64,000 nt of DNA from Dermacentor variabilis (GCF_050947875.1 NC_134570.1:206852250-206916249), one strand, 5' to 3'. Shown: positions 10,290 through 22,105, counted from the stretch's first letter. A program made the numbers and translations. The notes: generated by a model from the sequence alone, not told the origin.

Positions 10290-10614
10290 CGATCCGCCTC
10301 TCTCTGCGGGCAACTTTACACCGACTGGACTCGAGACCGTTCACCGAGTCAAAGATACTCGGACCCTGGCCACACCCGTCACTGGCTCGAAAAGCGATTC
10401 GTGCACTAGTGCGATACTTGAAGTGCGCCGGCTTAAGAGACCGTTTATAGTGTCCTTGTGTATAGTGTCCCTCCCACACGCACTCAATGCTTACTCTCTC
10501 CCTTTTTCCTCTTTGTATTTTTCCCCCACCCCCAGTGTAGAGTAGCTAACCGGATGCTCTTCTGGTGGACCTCCCTGCATTTCATATCCTTGTTTTCTCT
10601 CTCTCTCTCTTTTC
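10290..10614 (+). mobile_element. 3' end of an RNase H-type LINE with CT tail
   Basis: A plus-strand frame ends in LHRLDSRPFTESKILGPWP, then RALVRYLKCAGLRDRL and a stop at about 10450. It is followed by a pyrimidine-rich UTR with CCCAGTGTAGAGTAGCTAACC and a (CT)n tail ending near 10614. The protein tail and UTR suit the RNase H-bearing LINE group whose coding parts appear at 6.6-7.7 kb. The 5' part is truncated. Confidence 0.72.
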
Positions 10615-10639
10615 TCGATCCGCCATTTCCTTGCGAATA

Positions 10640-12950
10640 TACGGGCACGATTTAAAACTGGGGTTCAGCGTTTTTCGGATTCAATATACAAATAACAAAA
10701 GAGGTTCGTGAATATTTTTTTTTTGCTTTGGTAATTAGGTTTTAACCGAGAAGTGTCAGTGAAATGAAATCATTCGGAAAACTAAGAGAACGCGCGGAAG
10801 CGCTGCTAGGAGCCTAGTGCTCTGCAATGAAAGGTGCTTGGACTGGTCCGGCGTCATACCCTCCGTGGAATCAGTTTTCACTTCTTAAAATTGATGAAGC
10901 TATATTCGCTAACTTTTTCGGACTTTACTCACCATTCTGCTGCTGCCTTGTCCAATAGCTCACAGACACGGGCGAGCGCGCATATGACGAATCGGCTCTG
11001 TGTAGCAATATGTACAACCCAAACATATGCTACCATGACTGGCTCTATTCTCTTTGGAATTACGCATTAAAAAACGAGCGGTATCTAAGTGTCATAAAAG
11101 TCGCAAATATTCCCTTGCAAGGGCATAATTTCTTTATTAGGACGAAGCTTTCTATAACTTCCTCTCAGGGCTTGGTGCATCTGCTCGGTTGGTCTCTCGC
11201 AAAGTAATAGGCCGGCCCCAGAAACAGCGTAATAGACTACTGCGCTTATCCAGGGGATGGTGCAGTTGAAAACTGAACCGATCCCGCAGGCAGCGTACAC
11301 CGCAGTCACGTGTGGCACGTGTGACACCTGGTTGCAGTCTCCACATTTTTCGCTGGAAAGCCACGTGCTCGCCAACTGGAAAACACGGTTCAGAAATTGA
11401 ACCGTTTGGTGGCAGTCACCTTATGTACATATTGCCAAAAATGATCGTTGAATTTGTATATTTCTGTCTCGTTTCCTAATGTTATTATTTCTGACCGTCT
11501 TTCAATGTTCAATGTTTCTGTCTTTTCCCGCAGTGGCTCGTAAGATAGCCATAACTACCCCGTAATTTTTTTCCGTAATATTCTTAGAAATTTCATACGT
11601 GCAGTACTTTACAAAGAAAGTATTCGTATAATTTGTGTTTGAAATTCAAATGCCCGAACTTTCAACTGACACTGTGCCCTTGCCAAGTGCTTCTAAAAAC
11701 CTTCGTAATTCTTCATATTCAAGAGAACTACGTTTCCGAAAAGTAAAATCTGCAGTTATACGGCAGGTGCCAGCGTCAACAAAATCAGCGAGCTAGAAAA
11801 TAATTGAAAAAAAATGCGCAATACAAACCGTTATTCTCGAGGGTAGAAACTGTCCACCAAAAACATGCTGTGAAAGCTCATCTAGATATATACAGTCGCA
11901 GAAAAAAAAATTCGGATCAAAACAAAATCCGAAAAGGCTAAACCTTATGTGTAACTTAACCGACAGGGAGTATTACGAGCCCTACTCTCGGCCATTACGA
12001 CAGATGCGGAATATGAATTGAAGAATCAATAATTGGGTTGTGGTGCTATAAACTCTGACTTGTCGGATTAAATAAGGAAGTGAATGATATGTCCGACTTG
12101 GGTCTGCCGTGTTTCGGCCGCGTGAAGAACATGCGCAGTCGGTGCTCCGTTGTCCACTTCCGACGGGCAGTGCACGTGCCCCTGTGTGGCTCCTTTCTGC
12201 GACGGCACTGCCGCGTTCTCGGCGTAATTTCGTCATCTCCTGATTATCTCCAAAAGTACCGCAGTTTCACTCTTGATTATTGCTCTCGAACTAATTTCTC
12301 GCACTCTGTGTTGCGTACTATACTTCTTTGGTGTCGAGCATTATTACCGGTTGCGTGGCTTGAAATGAAGCCTTTTTCAAGCGTCGACTCTTTTGGTGTG
12401 ACGGATCGTCAGTAAGAAACAGAACCTTTCGATTTCGGAACTGCTACCGCGGGGTACGATTCCATTTAGGGTACACTACCTAAACGGAACGAAACATGCT
12501 ACTTACCATATGTGCCTTCACGTATATTCACCACAGCCCAGTTTTCGTAATCGGTACCGAGAATTGTTGCCCAGATTACCGGTTTGTCTGCAACAAGAAA
12601 TAAAGATAAAATGGAACAGATTGCAACATATATTTTAGAATTTTAAGATACAGGCCCAGTATTTAGTTCTCAGCGGTTGATGCTTTCACTATACGAAAAT
12701 CTTTGCAGGCATTATTTCAATAAAAATTAAACCAAAAGCACTCGAGTTAACGAAGTGATGAACACGCTCGAATTATTTCGTTCAATCAAACAGTTCGGAA
12801 AATCAAATAAGGAATTCTTCGGTCCTTCAAAATCTAAAATTGTAACGTAGTGACACCTAAAAAGTACCACTGCATTGTATTTTCAGCTAACCTACGCCTT
12901 CGCGTGTACAAATTCCGCTAGGGTGGCCCAACTACCTCCGCCCCTAGCGC
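10640..12950. other. Unassigned AT-rich DNA
   Basis: No homology recognised in either strand. ORFs of up to 111 codons (12080-12415 plus, 11982-12236 minus) overlap each other and lack motifs. No tandem or inverted repeat longer than about 15 bp was noticed. Confidence 0.4.
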
Positions 12951-12957
12951 CATCTGG

Positions 12958-13023
12958 TATATAAGAATGCTAACGATTCCTCAGTCTGTTGTTACGTGCA
13001 TGGGCGAGGCGTGCAGCCTCGCC
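12958..13023 (+). promoter_or_regulatory. Candidate core promoter with downstream stem-loop
   Basis: TATATAAG at 12958-12965 is followed by the arthropod initiator TCAGTC at 12981-12986 (TATA to +1 about 23-25 bp, slightly short). About 20 nt downstream, GGCGAGGC (13003-13010), loop GTGCA and GCCTCGCC (13016-13023) form a perfect 8-bp hairpin at the start of the predicted RNA. The ORF at 12996-13187 begins inside the hairpin and has no known motif. This could be an LTR or DNA-transposon promoter rather than a host gene. Confidence 0.4.
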
Positions 13024-13600
13024 AAAGTAAACCTAGGGTCGGGGCTAAGGTGCCTAGATATTTTAACGCGACAGCATTTGAGCGCACGCTCGAAAAAACC
13101 CCGTCTGCGTCAAAATTAGAAAGAAATGAGAGCTTTTATTATTCATTTAGTTCTGGAGAAGCTTCTTTTTTTTTAAATCGGGTTTAATGCAAGCTAGTTT
13201 GGTGACTGTGGGTTCACGACAAAATTGAACCTCATGGGTACTTGCCAAGGAATGCAAATTTCTTCGTTTGATCGGAAACTTCGTAAAATCGGCTTTAGTT
13301 AGATCGAGTTTTAACTATATATATAACACCTTCAAGGAATGAACCAGCCTATCACTCCATAACATCACTGATTCTGCGAAAACGTGTTTACGCTGTATGA
13401 AATTGACGATTGCCCGATCTACAGAAGGTAGTTTTTTGAATTTTGCAAGAGTGCGTTAAATGTGCTCTCTAGTTAAAGAAATCATCTTTCTTCACCTATT
13501 TTTATTCTGTTAGCAATAGGATTGTCAAAGTGGAAAAATAAAGTTTACCTACCTTCAGGTAAAAAAAAAATCTCCGATCTTACAAGACAAAATCACGATA
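13024..13600. other. Unassigned AT-rich DNA
   Basis: Nothing recognised. One poly(A) stretch at about 13561-13570. Confidence 0.4.
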
Positions 13601-13603
13601 CCA

Positions 13604-13799
13604 TCATGAGGCACGCCGTAGTGGGGCGACTCGTGATAAATTTAAACTGAGTGGCGTCCTTGAACGAGCGCCGAATGCACTGCACGCGGGTGTTTTTACA
13701 CTTCGCCCTCGTAGAAATGCGGCCGCCGCGGCCAGGATTTGATCCGGCGATCTCATGCTTAGCAGCGCGACGCCACAGCCACTAAACGACTGCGGCGGG
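13604..13799 (-). mobile_element. Divergent Ruka-like SINE
   Basis: Minus orientation. It starts at the 3' end with TGAGGCACGCCGTAGTGG and contains CGGGTGTTTTTACAC, GAAATGCGGCCGCCGCGGCC and a B-box complement GGATTTGATCC, ending at the tRNA-like head GACTGCGGCGGGT. The middle (13630-13675) departs strongly from the other copies, suggesting an older subfamily. Confidence 0.82.
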
Positions 13800-13889
13800 T
13801 ACGTGCGTGAATTGTGGGGAGCCGTTCACATGGTATAGGTATGGTGTGTGCGTGTGTTTCTCTAGCTGCACCGGGCAGCACAATCCTAA

Positions 13890-14360
13890 TCTTTGATGTA
13901 AATTACTCCATTAGGTGGCCATCACTTCTACGATAAATAAAAATACTGAACGGATTAAACACCTTAATTACGTTAACTTTTTAAGTCTTTAATCTTGCGG
14001 CCACTATTTTAATCTACGATTTATAGCCAAATTCTCTAGACTGCACCAGTCTCGAGATATTAATTTGCAACGTGTCCGACAAAATACTGTAGCATTCCAG
14101 CTACTTTTTTTAAATAATAAAGAGCTGTTTCATTCATTGAAGTACGAAAGTAACTGGAACACAAATGCATTTATTCGAATACATTGAAAATTAGCATCTC
14201 GATAATGGTGCAGTCCTGAGAATTTGTTCAAAGAGAATACACTTTGCGAACTCACCGACTATAATTCATATATTTATATCGTGGCCATAATCTTAATAAT
14301 TACAAAATTCATTTACCGTAATTATGTTCATTATTTAATTAGGTATTTTATTTGTTTCAC
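13890..14360. mobile_element. Foldback element, family A, copy 1
   Basis: An imperfect inverted repeat. The left arm has AGACTGCACCAGTCTCGAGAT, TTAATTTGCAA and CATTCCAGCTACTTT (14035-14105). The right arm read in complement has GGACTGCACCATTATCGAGAT, CTAATTTTCAA and GTTCCAGTTACTTTC. Outer parts also pair loosely (TTACTCCATTAGG versus CCTAATTAAATAA). No coding capacity. The same sequence family recurs at 35905-36360, so it is a dispersed non-autonomous element. Confidence 0.65.
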
Positions 14361-14409
14361 CTGGTGTACCGTGTTCTCACTCAAAAAATGATGAAACCTA
14401 CTTTCGGCA

Positions 14410-15690
14410 CGTCCCTCATATAGAAGTAAAATAACTCAAGAAGAAATAGGCGAACCAAGACGCAGTAACAGGAAAAGCAGACCAATTTAGACTGGTGCTT
14501 GCAAACACATACGCAGCTTAAAAACAGGGAGGTAAATATGCCATAGAGGTAGTAAATAAAACCGTAAATAGGCTGATTTCAGAAGCAGCAATTGATAAGC
14601 GAGGTAAGGCACCCAGGCAACCAGTAGGTAAGCTCTCCCAAGTAACAAATCACATAATAAAAAAAAACGACAAAGCACGAAAGTGTCCAACTCAAGAGAT
14701 CAGATAGAATTCGCGGAAATGTCAAAACTGATCTACAAGGAGAAAATAAGGAATTTTCAAATTATAACGTCAGAAAGCCTGAGAAAGCAGTAAAAAATTG
14801 ACGCAGCATGAAAACAGAGAGAACAAAATTTGGCATAGGGCAAGCCAAGATGCGTTAACTGAAAGATAAGTAGGATGATATCATCAGTAATCTCGAAACT
14901 ATAGTAAGAGGAGAAGAATTCGATACTGACCTGTAGAGTAACCATAGAAGCCACGCTACCTCAATTCGAAGTGGTGATGAACAGTATACAGAGGATCCTT
15001 CTAGATCTAGCGATGAAGATAGAAGGGCCTTGCCAGACATGACCCGGGGAAAAGCAACAGGAGAGCATGGAATAACCTTCGATTTAATCAGAGATGAAGT
15101 AGATGTGCTGGAAAAGCTGGCGGCCGTTTATACGAGTTGTCCCGCGACTTCAAGGGTCCCAGAGAACTGGAAGAATGCCGGCATTATACATATCCACAAA
15201 AAGGGAGACGTTGAAGAATTGAAAAATTATAGGCTCATTAGCTTACTTCCAGTATTGTATAAAATATTCAGCAAGATGATTTCTAATAGAATAAGGGTAG
15301 CACTTGAGTTTAGTCAACAAAGTAAACAGGCTGACTTCAGAAAACGATATTCTATAATGAATCACATCCATGTCACCAATCATGTAATCGAGAAATCTTC
15401 ACAGTGCAATCAACCTCTCTATAAGGCTTTCAAAGGTAAAGAAAAGTCATTTCATTCAGACGAGATACCAGCAGTCATAGAGGTATTACGTATTCAAAGA
15501 ACACACAAGGCATACGTGAAAATCTGGGGAAATATCAGCAAAGATTCCACTGTTACCTTGGTTCTGCGCAAATAAGGTAGAAAGTTACCTATCAGGTAAG
15601 TGGTCAGACAAGAAATCACAATCGGTTCAATGCTATTCACTGCATGCATGGAAGAAGTATCCAGTGAAATATACAGTGAAGCACTCCCAG
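14410..15690 (+). mobile_element. RTE-clade LINE fragment, second subfamily, inserted in BEL/Pao
   Basis: The best stretch is the 181-codon frame 15030-15575 with GKATGEHGITFDLIRD, VPENWKNAGIIHIHKKGD, LKNYRLISLLPVLYKIF and NHVIEKSSQCNQPLYKAF. A shifted frame continues with the motif B area (SMLFTACMEEV, about 15625-15660). Upstream 14410-15030 is a stop-ridden linker typical of the EN-RT interval. Motif A is degenerate (GKEKSFHSD where DYEKAFDSV is expected). It ends inside the BEL integrase at about 15690. It differs from the 53-kb RTE at many positions, so it is another subfamily. Confidence 0.82.
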
Positions 15691-17833
15691 AGTTCTGCGA
15701 TGTTTGTTGCGACTGCCGCGTGGAAGAGCCTCCGGTGCAAATACGTTGGGATGAGTTCAGTGGCGCGGCGATCACCGGGAAGCAGAAACGGGTGCATGAT
15801 GCCGTCTTGGTCCATCACATTCCCAAGTCGGGTTTGAATCCGGAGCAAACCACCCTCCTCCGCACGAAAAGGGCACAAATATCTGATTTTCGACGCCTTG
15901 TGGAGCTCTCACTCTGTTTGGAGGGCTGATAATTCAAGGCCGAATCGCTGCTTTTGAGCAATACAAAGCCAATACCTTTCCGAAGTGGCAAGCTCCTCCA
16001 ACGTTACGTGTTCTTTGGGGGTCAGCAAGCCGCGGCAAGCTGCGACGAACCTCAGTATTCATGCGGCAACCCGTAGCACCCGCAGCCAGGTACTATGTCT
16101 TCACGAGTCGGAGACAGGGTGCACCGATGTAGCTGAAGCATGGAGCGTAACGGTGTCTACTTCTGACTCCCGTCTTGTACAATACTCGGATTGGTAGCCG
16201 AGTGCTTTCGCCATTCTTCACGTCTGGCTAACCAAGCCGGTCCTCTCCACCAAATTTCGCTGGCAATCAGAGAGGGAACCGAAATGCCCCGAGAAACTAG
16301 GTCCGCTAGGTTTTGCTTTTCCAAAACAGTGGTTTCGCTGAGAAGAGTTGGTATTATCTTGAATTTCAGCGACCCTGATTATGACAAACTGTTGCCATCT
16401 TGTAGCAACACCTCGGTTCCGACGAAGGGCCACTGTTGAATCGGTCCAAAAATTGCATTTCGAGGAAGGGATTCTCAATGTGACAGCTACAAACTTCACA
16501 TGTCGGGCACCCAGTAAAGCCCCAATAAGTTGGAGCCGCGGAAGTGAAAGATGTTTAAGTGGAGCAGCGCGGGCTTTTGTCATGAGCATATTTACAGATG
16601 CTTCTTTGTGGTCCTGCCTCAGGTAGGCGACAGCACCATAGGCTGCATTACTTGCGTCCGTAAATACATGGAGCCCATATCAGTGCAAGTCGATAGGTAG
16701 TAAACAAAGCCTCGGCATTGAAAGAGTCGTAATATCAGAGGCTTCTTTGCACCACGAATTGCACTCTTGGGCAACTTCTGTCGCAGTCGCGCTGCTTCAA
16801 TTATGTTCTATTTACTAATTGCTCTGGAAGAGGAGCTTGGTGCGGATCAATAATTGAGCTGGAAGACCTAGAGTGTGAAACATACGAGCTTCTGCAAGAT
16901 GAAACGTTTCGTTCACTGAGCTTCTTGCAAACACTCAGTAACCGGATCAGCGTTCAAACTTAGGTTGCCTGATCTGGTGTTCCAGAGTACTCCGAATGTC
17001 TTCGTTTGCTCAAGTCGTTCTATGCGTCTTTCCATGTTAGTGTAGTTGGTCGCCTACTTCTGCTACTTCATTCCAGCCTATGCGAATATTTATGTAGCAT
17101 GGTCGTAAGTTTATAGACATCCTGGGCAGTAGGAGCGCTGATGACCATGTCGTCCGCTTAAAATGAACTCGCCAACTTCTCAGATGTTCGACGGTGCTCT
17201 GCGGATACTCGCTGGAAGTGATGTCGCACTCAGTAAAAAGGGGCTTGCCATAGTACCAAAGAGCAAGCGAGTCATGCGGTAATCGCGCACCTGGTGCATG
17301 TTTTTGCAAACCAAAAAAATCTAAGGACGTTCCTGTTGCACGGCTTATTTCCAATGTGTAAGAAGGCTTTCTTGACGTGAGCCGCGACTCCGAACTGGTG
17401 CTGGCAAAAGCACAGCAACATCCTCAACATATCGTTGCTGACGTTCGGGTCTTTTTCCAGGTGGTCGTTCAGTGAAGTCATTCCAGTGCCATGGGATGAC
17501 GCATCGAAGACGACTCCGAGTTTATTCATGGTGGGCGATTCCCTGATTATCTCACGATTGGGCATATTGTACTTTGTGGTATCCGCCTCTTCGATGACGG
17601 GAAACGGTTGAGCTTGCTCATCCTTAAGATACTATCTCACTGCTGCATCATAGATAAGCAGGCCTTTGTTCTGAGATAGCCGATGATGGAGGCAGCGAAG
17701 CCGTTTGATAGCTATCGCACGATTATCGTGCAAGTCCTTCCGCGGCAGACAAACTTCATATCTTTTATCAAGCAGCTCAATGGTTTCAATGAAAGTTTTC
17801 AAAACTTGCTTATCATGGGAGGATAGTTAACCA
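15690..17833 (-). pseudogene. BEL/Pao pol: RT, RNase H and integrase N-terminus
   Basis: Minus-strand blocks in Pao order. At 17800-17270: LLDKRYEVCLPRKD, AIAIKRLRCLHHRLSQNKG, LGVVFDASSHGTG. Near 17150 is the catalytic box, where the codon before ADDMVISAPTAQD is TAA (17158-17160) instead of Tyr. At 16589-16218: RNase H-like KHLSLPRLQLIGALLGAR and FWTDSTVAL. At 15950-15690: integrase region with LLRIQTRLGNVMDQDGIMHPF and the first zinc ligands of HRRLFHAAVATNIAELWE. Coding ends where an RTE fragment was inserted. Multiple frameshifts make it inactive. Confidence 0.88.
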
Positions 17834-18816
17834 GGGGCGCTATAACGTAAAACTATTCCAAACTTTTCTATTCCATTTCTGCTATCAGCCCTCCACGATT
17901 GGTCAAAAACTTTTTTCGACCACGCCCACTTCACGTGTCTGTCACGCGACGTCACGAAAATCGCGATACCTCCCCATCTGATATGATGTGTACTCACTAA
18001 TTATGCATGATTTGACAGAAAAAAGAAAAACAGTTATTTCTGATTCGACCCCTTTTCGCCATTAGCCCTCGGCTATTGGTAAAAAGTTTTTGAGCTTCAC
18101 CCACTTCACCTGCCTGTCTCGCGACGTCACAAAACCGCACAATCTCACCGCGTCAAAGTGACGTGTACGCGATAAAGATGCATTAATATGCCGAACAAAA
18201 CTGAATTTTCTTCGGAATAGCCGCAGGCTGCCCCATTCCGAAAGGAATAGAAGATGGCTGCCGTCGATCGCTCAGGCACTGGCTACTCGCACCTGCCGGA
18301 GAGCATGGGTGCACTTACGTATAATAAAACTTCTTGCCTGGCCGTGTAACGTTTTCGAGCCTTTTCGGCACGTTTACCACCTCATTCTGCCAACTTTTTT
18401 TCGCTGAGGGTCAGTTTTAGCGTCATTCTTAAGCTTCCGTTGCATTCCGGCTTGAAAGGTATTCCCTTACAAGCTAAGTAAGGGAAAGCCGACCAGTCGC
18501 AGACTCCGGCACCACCCTCTTCATCCGGTTATCGATTTTCAGTGCAATGGCTCTGCCCCAGTGAATCCCTCTCCACTTGAGCGCTCTCCTCGCTTCTTGT
18601 CAGCCAATTAGATACGACAAGCCGCTCAGTATAGGCAATGTTATTCGTTTTTCAAGCAAACAAAAGTGACCTCATATGAACGAGGAGAGCATTTAATTGG
18701 TCTGTTCAGACAACGCTGCGGGTGACCGCCCGGTACTTGCGTCGGTGGTTACGAAAATTTGACGTCAGGAGATCGGAATAGAAACATATTGGAATAGTTT
18801 TACGTTATAGGGCCCC
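17834..18816. mobile_element. 983-bp non-autonomous DNA transposon with ~41-bp terminal inverted repeats
   Basis: The left end begins GGGGCGCTATAACGTAAAAC (17834) and the complement of the right end begins GGGGCCCTATAACGTAAAAC (ending 18816). The match continues through CTATTCC for about 41 bp. The body holds two related ~180-bp blocks (17870-18030 and 18040-18200), both with CGCGACGTCAC, CACTTCAC and TTGGTnAAAA. No transposase ORF. It splits a BEL/Pao reading frame between LESLGITEAG and HDKQVLKTFIE. The flanks share CCAG but the exact target duplication is unresolved. Confidence 0.85.
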
Positions 18817-19460
18817 AGCCTCTGTGATCCCTAAGCTTTCGAGTTACCAAACGTTTTGCAGTTCTGAGGATACACCTTCGTCGTTCATGCAGCAATTCGT
18901 CTGAAGACATACATTCGCTTGCGTGTGCGAGTGCAGGGGCTCATCGCTGTTTAAGGGTCCTTGGAATGCCAAGGCCAGTACAATTTCAATTGAAAGGTGA
19001 ACTTTGTGTTTATCATCCCAAGTGACGTCTTTCATTTCCAAGTATCTTTCACAACGGCTCTGACGCTATTAATAAGCTAATGCGTTCTTGGTGAAAGTTC
19101 GGGAAGCAAAGAGAATCAGCCAATTGTCGACTGCGGTTCGTAGGCCTTTGATGAATTCGTGGTCTTTTGACACAACAAGGACTTCACAGATGTGTGCTAT
19201 TTCTCTTGCTTCGAACACGTGATGAACACCATCGAACTGACTTTGTAAGGTTACTTCCACTAGTCTTCGACGAGTACTTTGACCTGCACTTTGTTTCCGA
19301 AAAACGTTGATGGCAAGGTCAATCTCTCCTAACATTTGACGCTCATCTTTCTTGAGACATCTTCCTTCATGAAAATGCGCTGGCTACCGCTATCCACAAT
19401 ACCTTTTATGTAGCACGAACTCTTGGCGCCCTTTATCCAAGCTCTGAACGCTTGCAGAAG
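18817..19460 (-). pseudogene. BEL/Pao aspartic protease and RT linker
   Basis: Minus strand. The protease signature VDSGSQRIFMKEDVS is at about 19360-19400 (Asp-Ser-Gly, as in Pao proteases). It is followed by LGEIDLAINVFRKQ, RRRLVEVTLQSQFDGV and ICEVLVVSKDHEF (19335-19069), then the ALAFQGPL linker and SSELQNVW (19041-18844). Frameshifts separate the blocks. The next codons continue across the inserted inverted-repeat element. Confidence 0.85.
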
Positions 19461-19468
19461 TGTGGTAT

Positions 19469-21100
19469 CTATGTTACTTGGTTTATTTCCATTTGCGACA
19501 TCATACATGGAAGCATTCGTTCATGGAAGCTCATTGAGTGTTTTTGTGCCGTCGTTAAGTTATGAGCACATTTAGCTACCGGTGAAGTGTGTCTTCTTTG
19601 ACAATGCGAGCAGCTAAGCTTACGCCGACAATCCCTTGCTCGGTGTCCCTTGGTTGTACACCTGAAGCAGCAGCCAATCATTGACAGAAGACGCTTTTCC
19701 TTAACATTATCGATGGGTACGTCGAAATCCTGCGTTGCATGTGCCTTTTGGCAAAAGACGCATACCTCCTCCTTTGTCCTGGCGTTGATATTGAGGACTG
19801 GAGCTGATGCCGTTGGCTGAGTTGGCCGTGCGAGACACGCTGCTGTTAGGTAGTTTGCTCCTTCCACTCCCCGTCGGTGCGAATATACTTGATCAGTTAC
19901 TGACGTTCTTGTTCCGAGCTCGACTGGTCATTCGCACATGAGGCCTCGAGTCGACGCCGTCGGTCATATTCTACCATTAAATCTTGTGGAGTCGATTGTG
20001 CGAGCACCTCGCACAGCTTTGCGGCGTACTTTGACTCCGAGACTTCGAGGGTTTCGAGTTTACTGATATTTACTTGCGCAAAATTGCAGAGGCTTCTCAG
20101 CGCACTGACGTTCGCTGACGTAGTGAAGGGGCGCAAAGTGCGGAGGTTTTCCAAGCGTTTTTGTTCAATAATTCGCACGCCTTTGAACCGCTCCTTCAAG
20201 ATCGAAATTTTAAAAAAATATGGGGTTTAACGTGCCAAAACGACTTTCTGATTATGGGACACGCCGTAGTGGAGGACTCCGGAAATTTTGTCCACCTGGG
20301 GTTCTTTAACATGCACCTAAATCTAAGTAGACGGGTGTTTTCGGATTTCGCCCCCATCGAAATGCGGTCGCCGCGGCCGGCATTCGATCCCGTAACCTCG
20401 TGTTCAGCAGCCCAACATCATAGCCACTGAGTAACCACGGCGGGTGTCAAGACGGAAATGGAATCCTCGTAACTGCTGTCTGTCGTCAGTATGCCTGCAA
20501 TAACCTTTGCAGCGGGGCAAAGAAGGGACCGGAGGTAGTGGAACCGATAGACGCTGTTAAGCAGCGCGTTCTCGTGTGCCGACTATCGAAAGCGGTCCCA
20601 AAATGGAAGCCACTTCTCAGGGGAACCGTCGAATCTCGTTAGGTATATCTTAGCAAGCCTCGCTTCAGACTCGACGGAAGCATCTCTCGGGCTTGGCCGC
20701 GACCAAGATGAGTCAGTTGGTACATCACGATTAGGCTTCGACGTCGCCGAAGTCTGAAGGGTTAGCCCCTGGAGTAGACGTCGTAGCAGACCAGCGCTTA
20801 CCGCAGCTCGGCCCTTATACTCCAGCACAGAGTCAATGTCAGCAGCCATCTCGTCATTAGTCGTCTATGCGTGCAGTGCTTCTTTGGCCTGGTCGAGCTC
20901 GTCGTTGTTTTTGTCGATGTGCTTAATAATGCTGCGAACCCTCGCGAGATCTGACTGGTTGCTTGCTAGAAGATCCTCAACCTATTTAATGATTTGGTGC
21001 CACATCGTCGCCGAGCTGCTCTCGCGTATCGCAGGCTTTTCGTGGTCCTCCGCGAAAGCCGGTAGCGGGTTTCGGCACCAGTGTAAAGTCTGAAGACCTC
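19469..21100 (-). pseudogene. BEL/Pao gag (DUF1759-type) with zinc knuckles, split by a SINE
   Basis: Minus strand. N-terminal coiled part about 21100-20850, then ARLAKIYLTRFDGSPEKWLPFWDRF (20690-20583; the LPTFDGD..W..FWD motif of Pao gag). A SINE occupies 20209-20446. Gag resumes with MKERFKGVRIIEQKRLENL (20199) and KYAAKLCEVLAQSTPQDLM. The last block, 19867-19469, holds zinc-knuckle Cys/His patterns CVFCQKAH, CCFRCTTKGHRARDC and CSHCQRRH. Frames differ between blocks. The 5' LTR was not identified to the right. Confidence 0.88.
20209..20446 (-). mobile_element. Full-length Ruka-like SINE in BEL/Pao gag
   Basis: Minus orientation, complete from the 3' end (ATATGGGGTTTAACGTGCC) to the 5' tRNA-like head (CCACGGCGGGT). 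Target duplications TCAAGATCGAAAT (20196-20208) and TCAAGACGGAAAT (20447-20459) differ at two positions. The insertion interrupts a gag frame, so it postdates the BEL insertion. Confidence 0.93.
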
Positions 21101-21489
21101 GTTGTCCGGCAGACCAGGCTTCAAGTACGGTGAAGGACAATATGCCAAAAGAGCCGAGAGCAGCGCCTCTTCTCATGCCGTTTATTATCACAAGAAGACC
21201 AAGAACTCCAGTGCCATGCATGGCCGATCGTCGCACTTTGTTTTTCTTATTTTTCGCGAGCTATGTCTGTGCTATTATCAACAGCCTGCCAGGGGGACGG
21301 GTTCAGGATAGCCAGTCAGCCTCTAGTGTCTGTAAATCAGTACGCTTATCTACTTCAGTTACTCACAGGGGTCGCTTACTATGAGAAGGCAATTTACAGA
21401 AGAATAGGATTGGACTTGAATGCATACGGCAGGCATTGCCTGATCCTGACTTGGAGCATACAACTATCATCGAAAAGAAAGGTGCACAA
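21101..21489. other. Unassigned DNA between BEL gag and an RTE 3' end
   Basis: The BEL 5' leader and LTR would be expected here, but no repeat partner was found because the other end of the element is lost. Overlapping ORFs (21102-21384) show no motif. Confidence 0.35.
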
Positions 21490-21917
21490 TCACTGCATTT
21501 TACAGGTGGTAACATATTGGACAAAAAGTTGCGAGTTTAACAAAAAAGTTCGAGAATAAGGACCGCGCAAACAAAGATGAAAACTGTTAGTTGTAATGTT
21601 AAGAAACAGGAAGAGACCGGTGTGTTTGAGAGAGCAAACGGGGATATCCGACAGTCTAATTGGCATTAAGTGAGAACAATGGAGCTTTGCAGGCCACTTA
21701 ATGAGTAGGACGGATATCCGTGGTGGGCCATTACCGTTACAGAATGGGTGCCAACTGAAAGGAAGCGCAATCGATAACGGCAGAAAACTAGGTAGGTTGA
21801 TGTAACTAGATAATTTGCAGGTGGAAGTTTGAATCAATTGAGGCTGGACAGGCGTAATCGGAGATCGCGGGGAGGGAGGCCTTCGTTCTGTAGTGGACGT
21901 AATAGTACGGTGATGGT
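21490..21917 (+). mobile_element. RTE-clade LINE C-terminus and tail
   Basis: Plus-strand nucleotide and broken-frame homology to the RTE C-terminal region: AGGACCGCGCAAACAAAG (RTAQ), the region of AGAGAGCAAACGGGGAT, then ITVTEWVPTERKRNR, matching VKDWIPREGKRSRGR in the 53-kb copy. It ends in GTGATGGTGATAC, a decayed (TGATGA) tail typical of RTE elements, and merges into a TA array. The antisense 144-codon ORF 21490-21924 is a shadow. Confidence 0.78.
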
Positions 21918-21918
21918 G

Positions 21919-21965
<47 letters not shown>
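21918..21965. repeat. (TA)n microsatellite
   Basis: About 45 bp of TA dinucleotides directly between the RTE tail and the gypsy LTR segment. It may have grown from either element's end or have served as the insertion target. Confidence 0.95.
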
Positions 21966-21969
<4 letters not shown>

Positions 21970-22105
21970 AGGAGATTTATTGGGGTTCGTAGCGACCGCC
22001 GGTTCTAGGATGCACCGAGCAGTTCCCGAGCTCGAGCCTCTGCTGCGCGCTTGATGCTGCCGATGCTGCTGACTGTGCGCGCACGTTCGTTATCTTGCTT
22101 ACAAT
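21966..22105 (-). repeat. gypsy LTR segment, 3' copy
   Basis: 140 bp, about 94% identical by eye to 25262-25401. On the minus strand it reads ATTGTAAGCAAGATAACG.. to CCCCAATAAATCTCC, so it includes a poly(A) signal near the LTR 3' end. It abuts RNase H coding sequence directly, which shows that an internal deletion removed RNase H, integrase and probably the LTR start. Confidence 0.85.

Noticed and set aside
21490..21924. 144-codon minus ORF
   Set aside because: Antisense shadow of an RTE 3' end on the plus strand.
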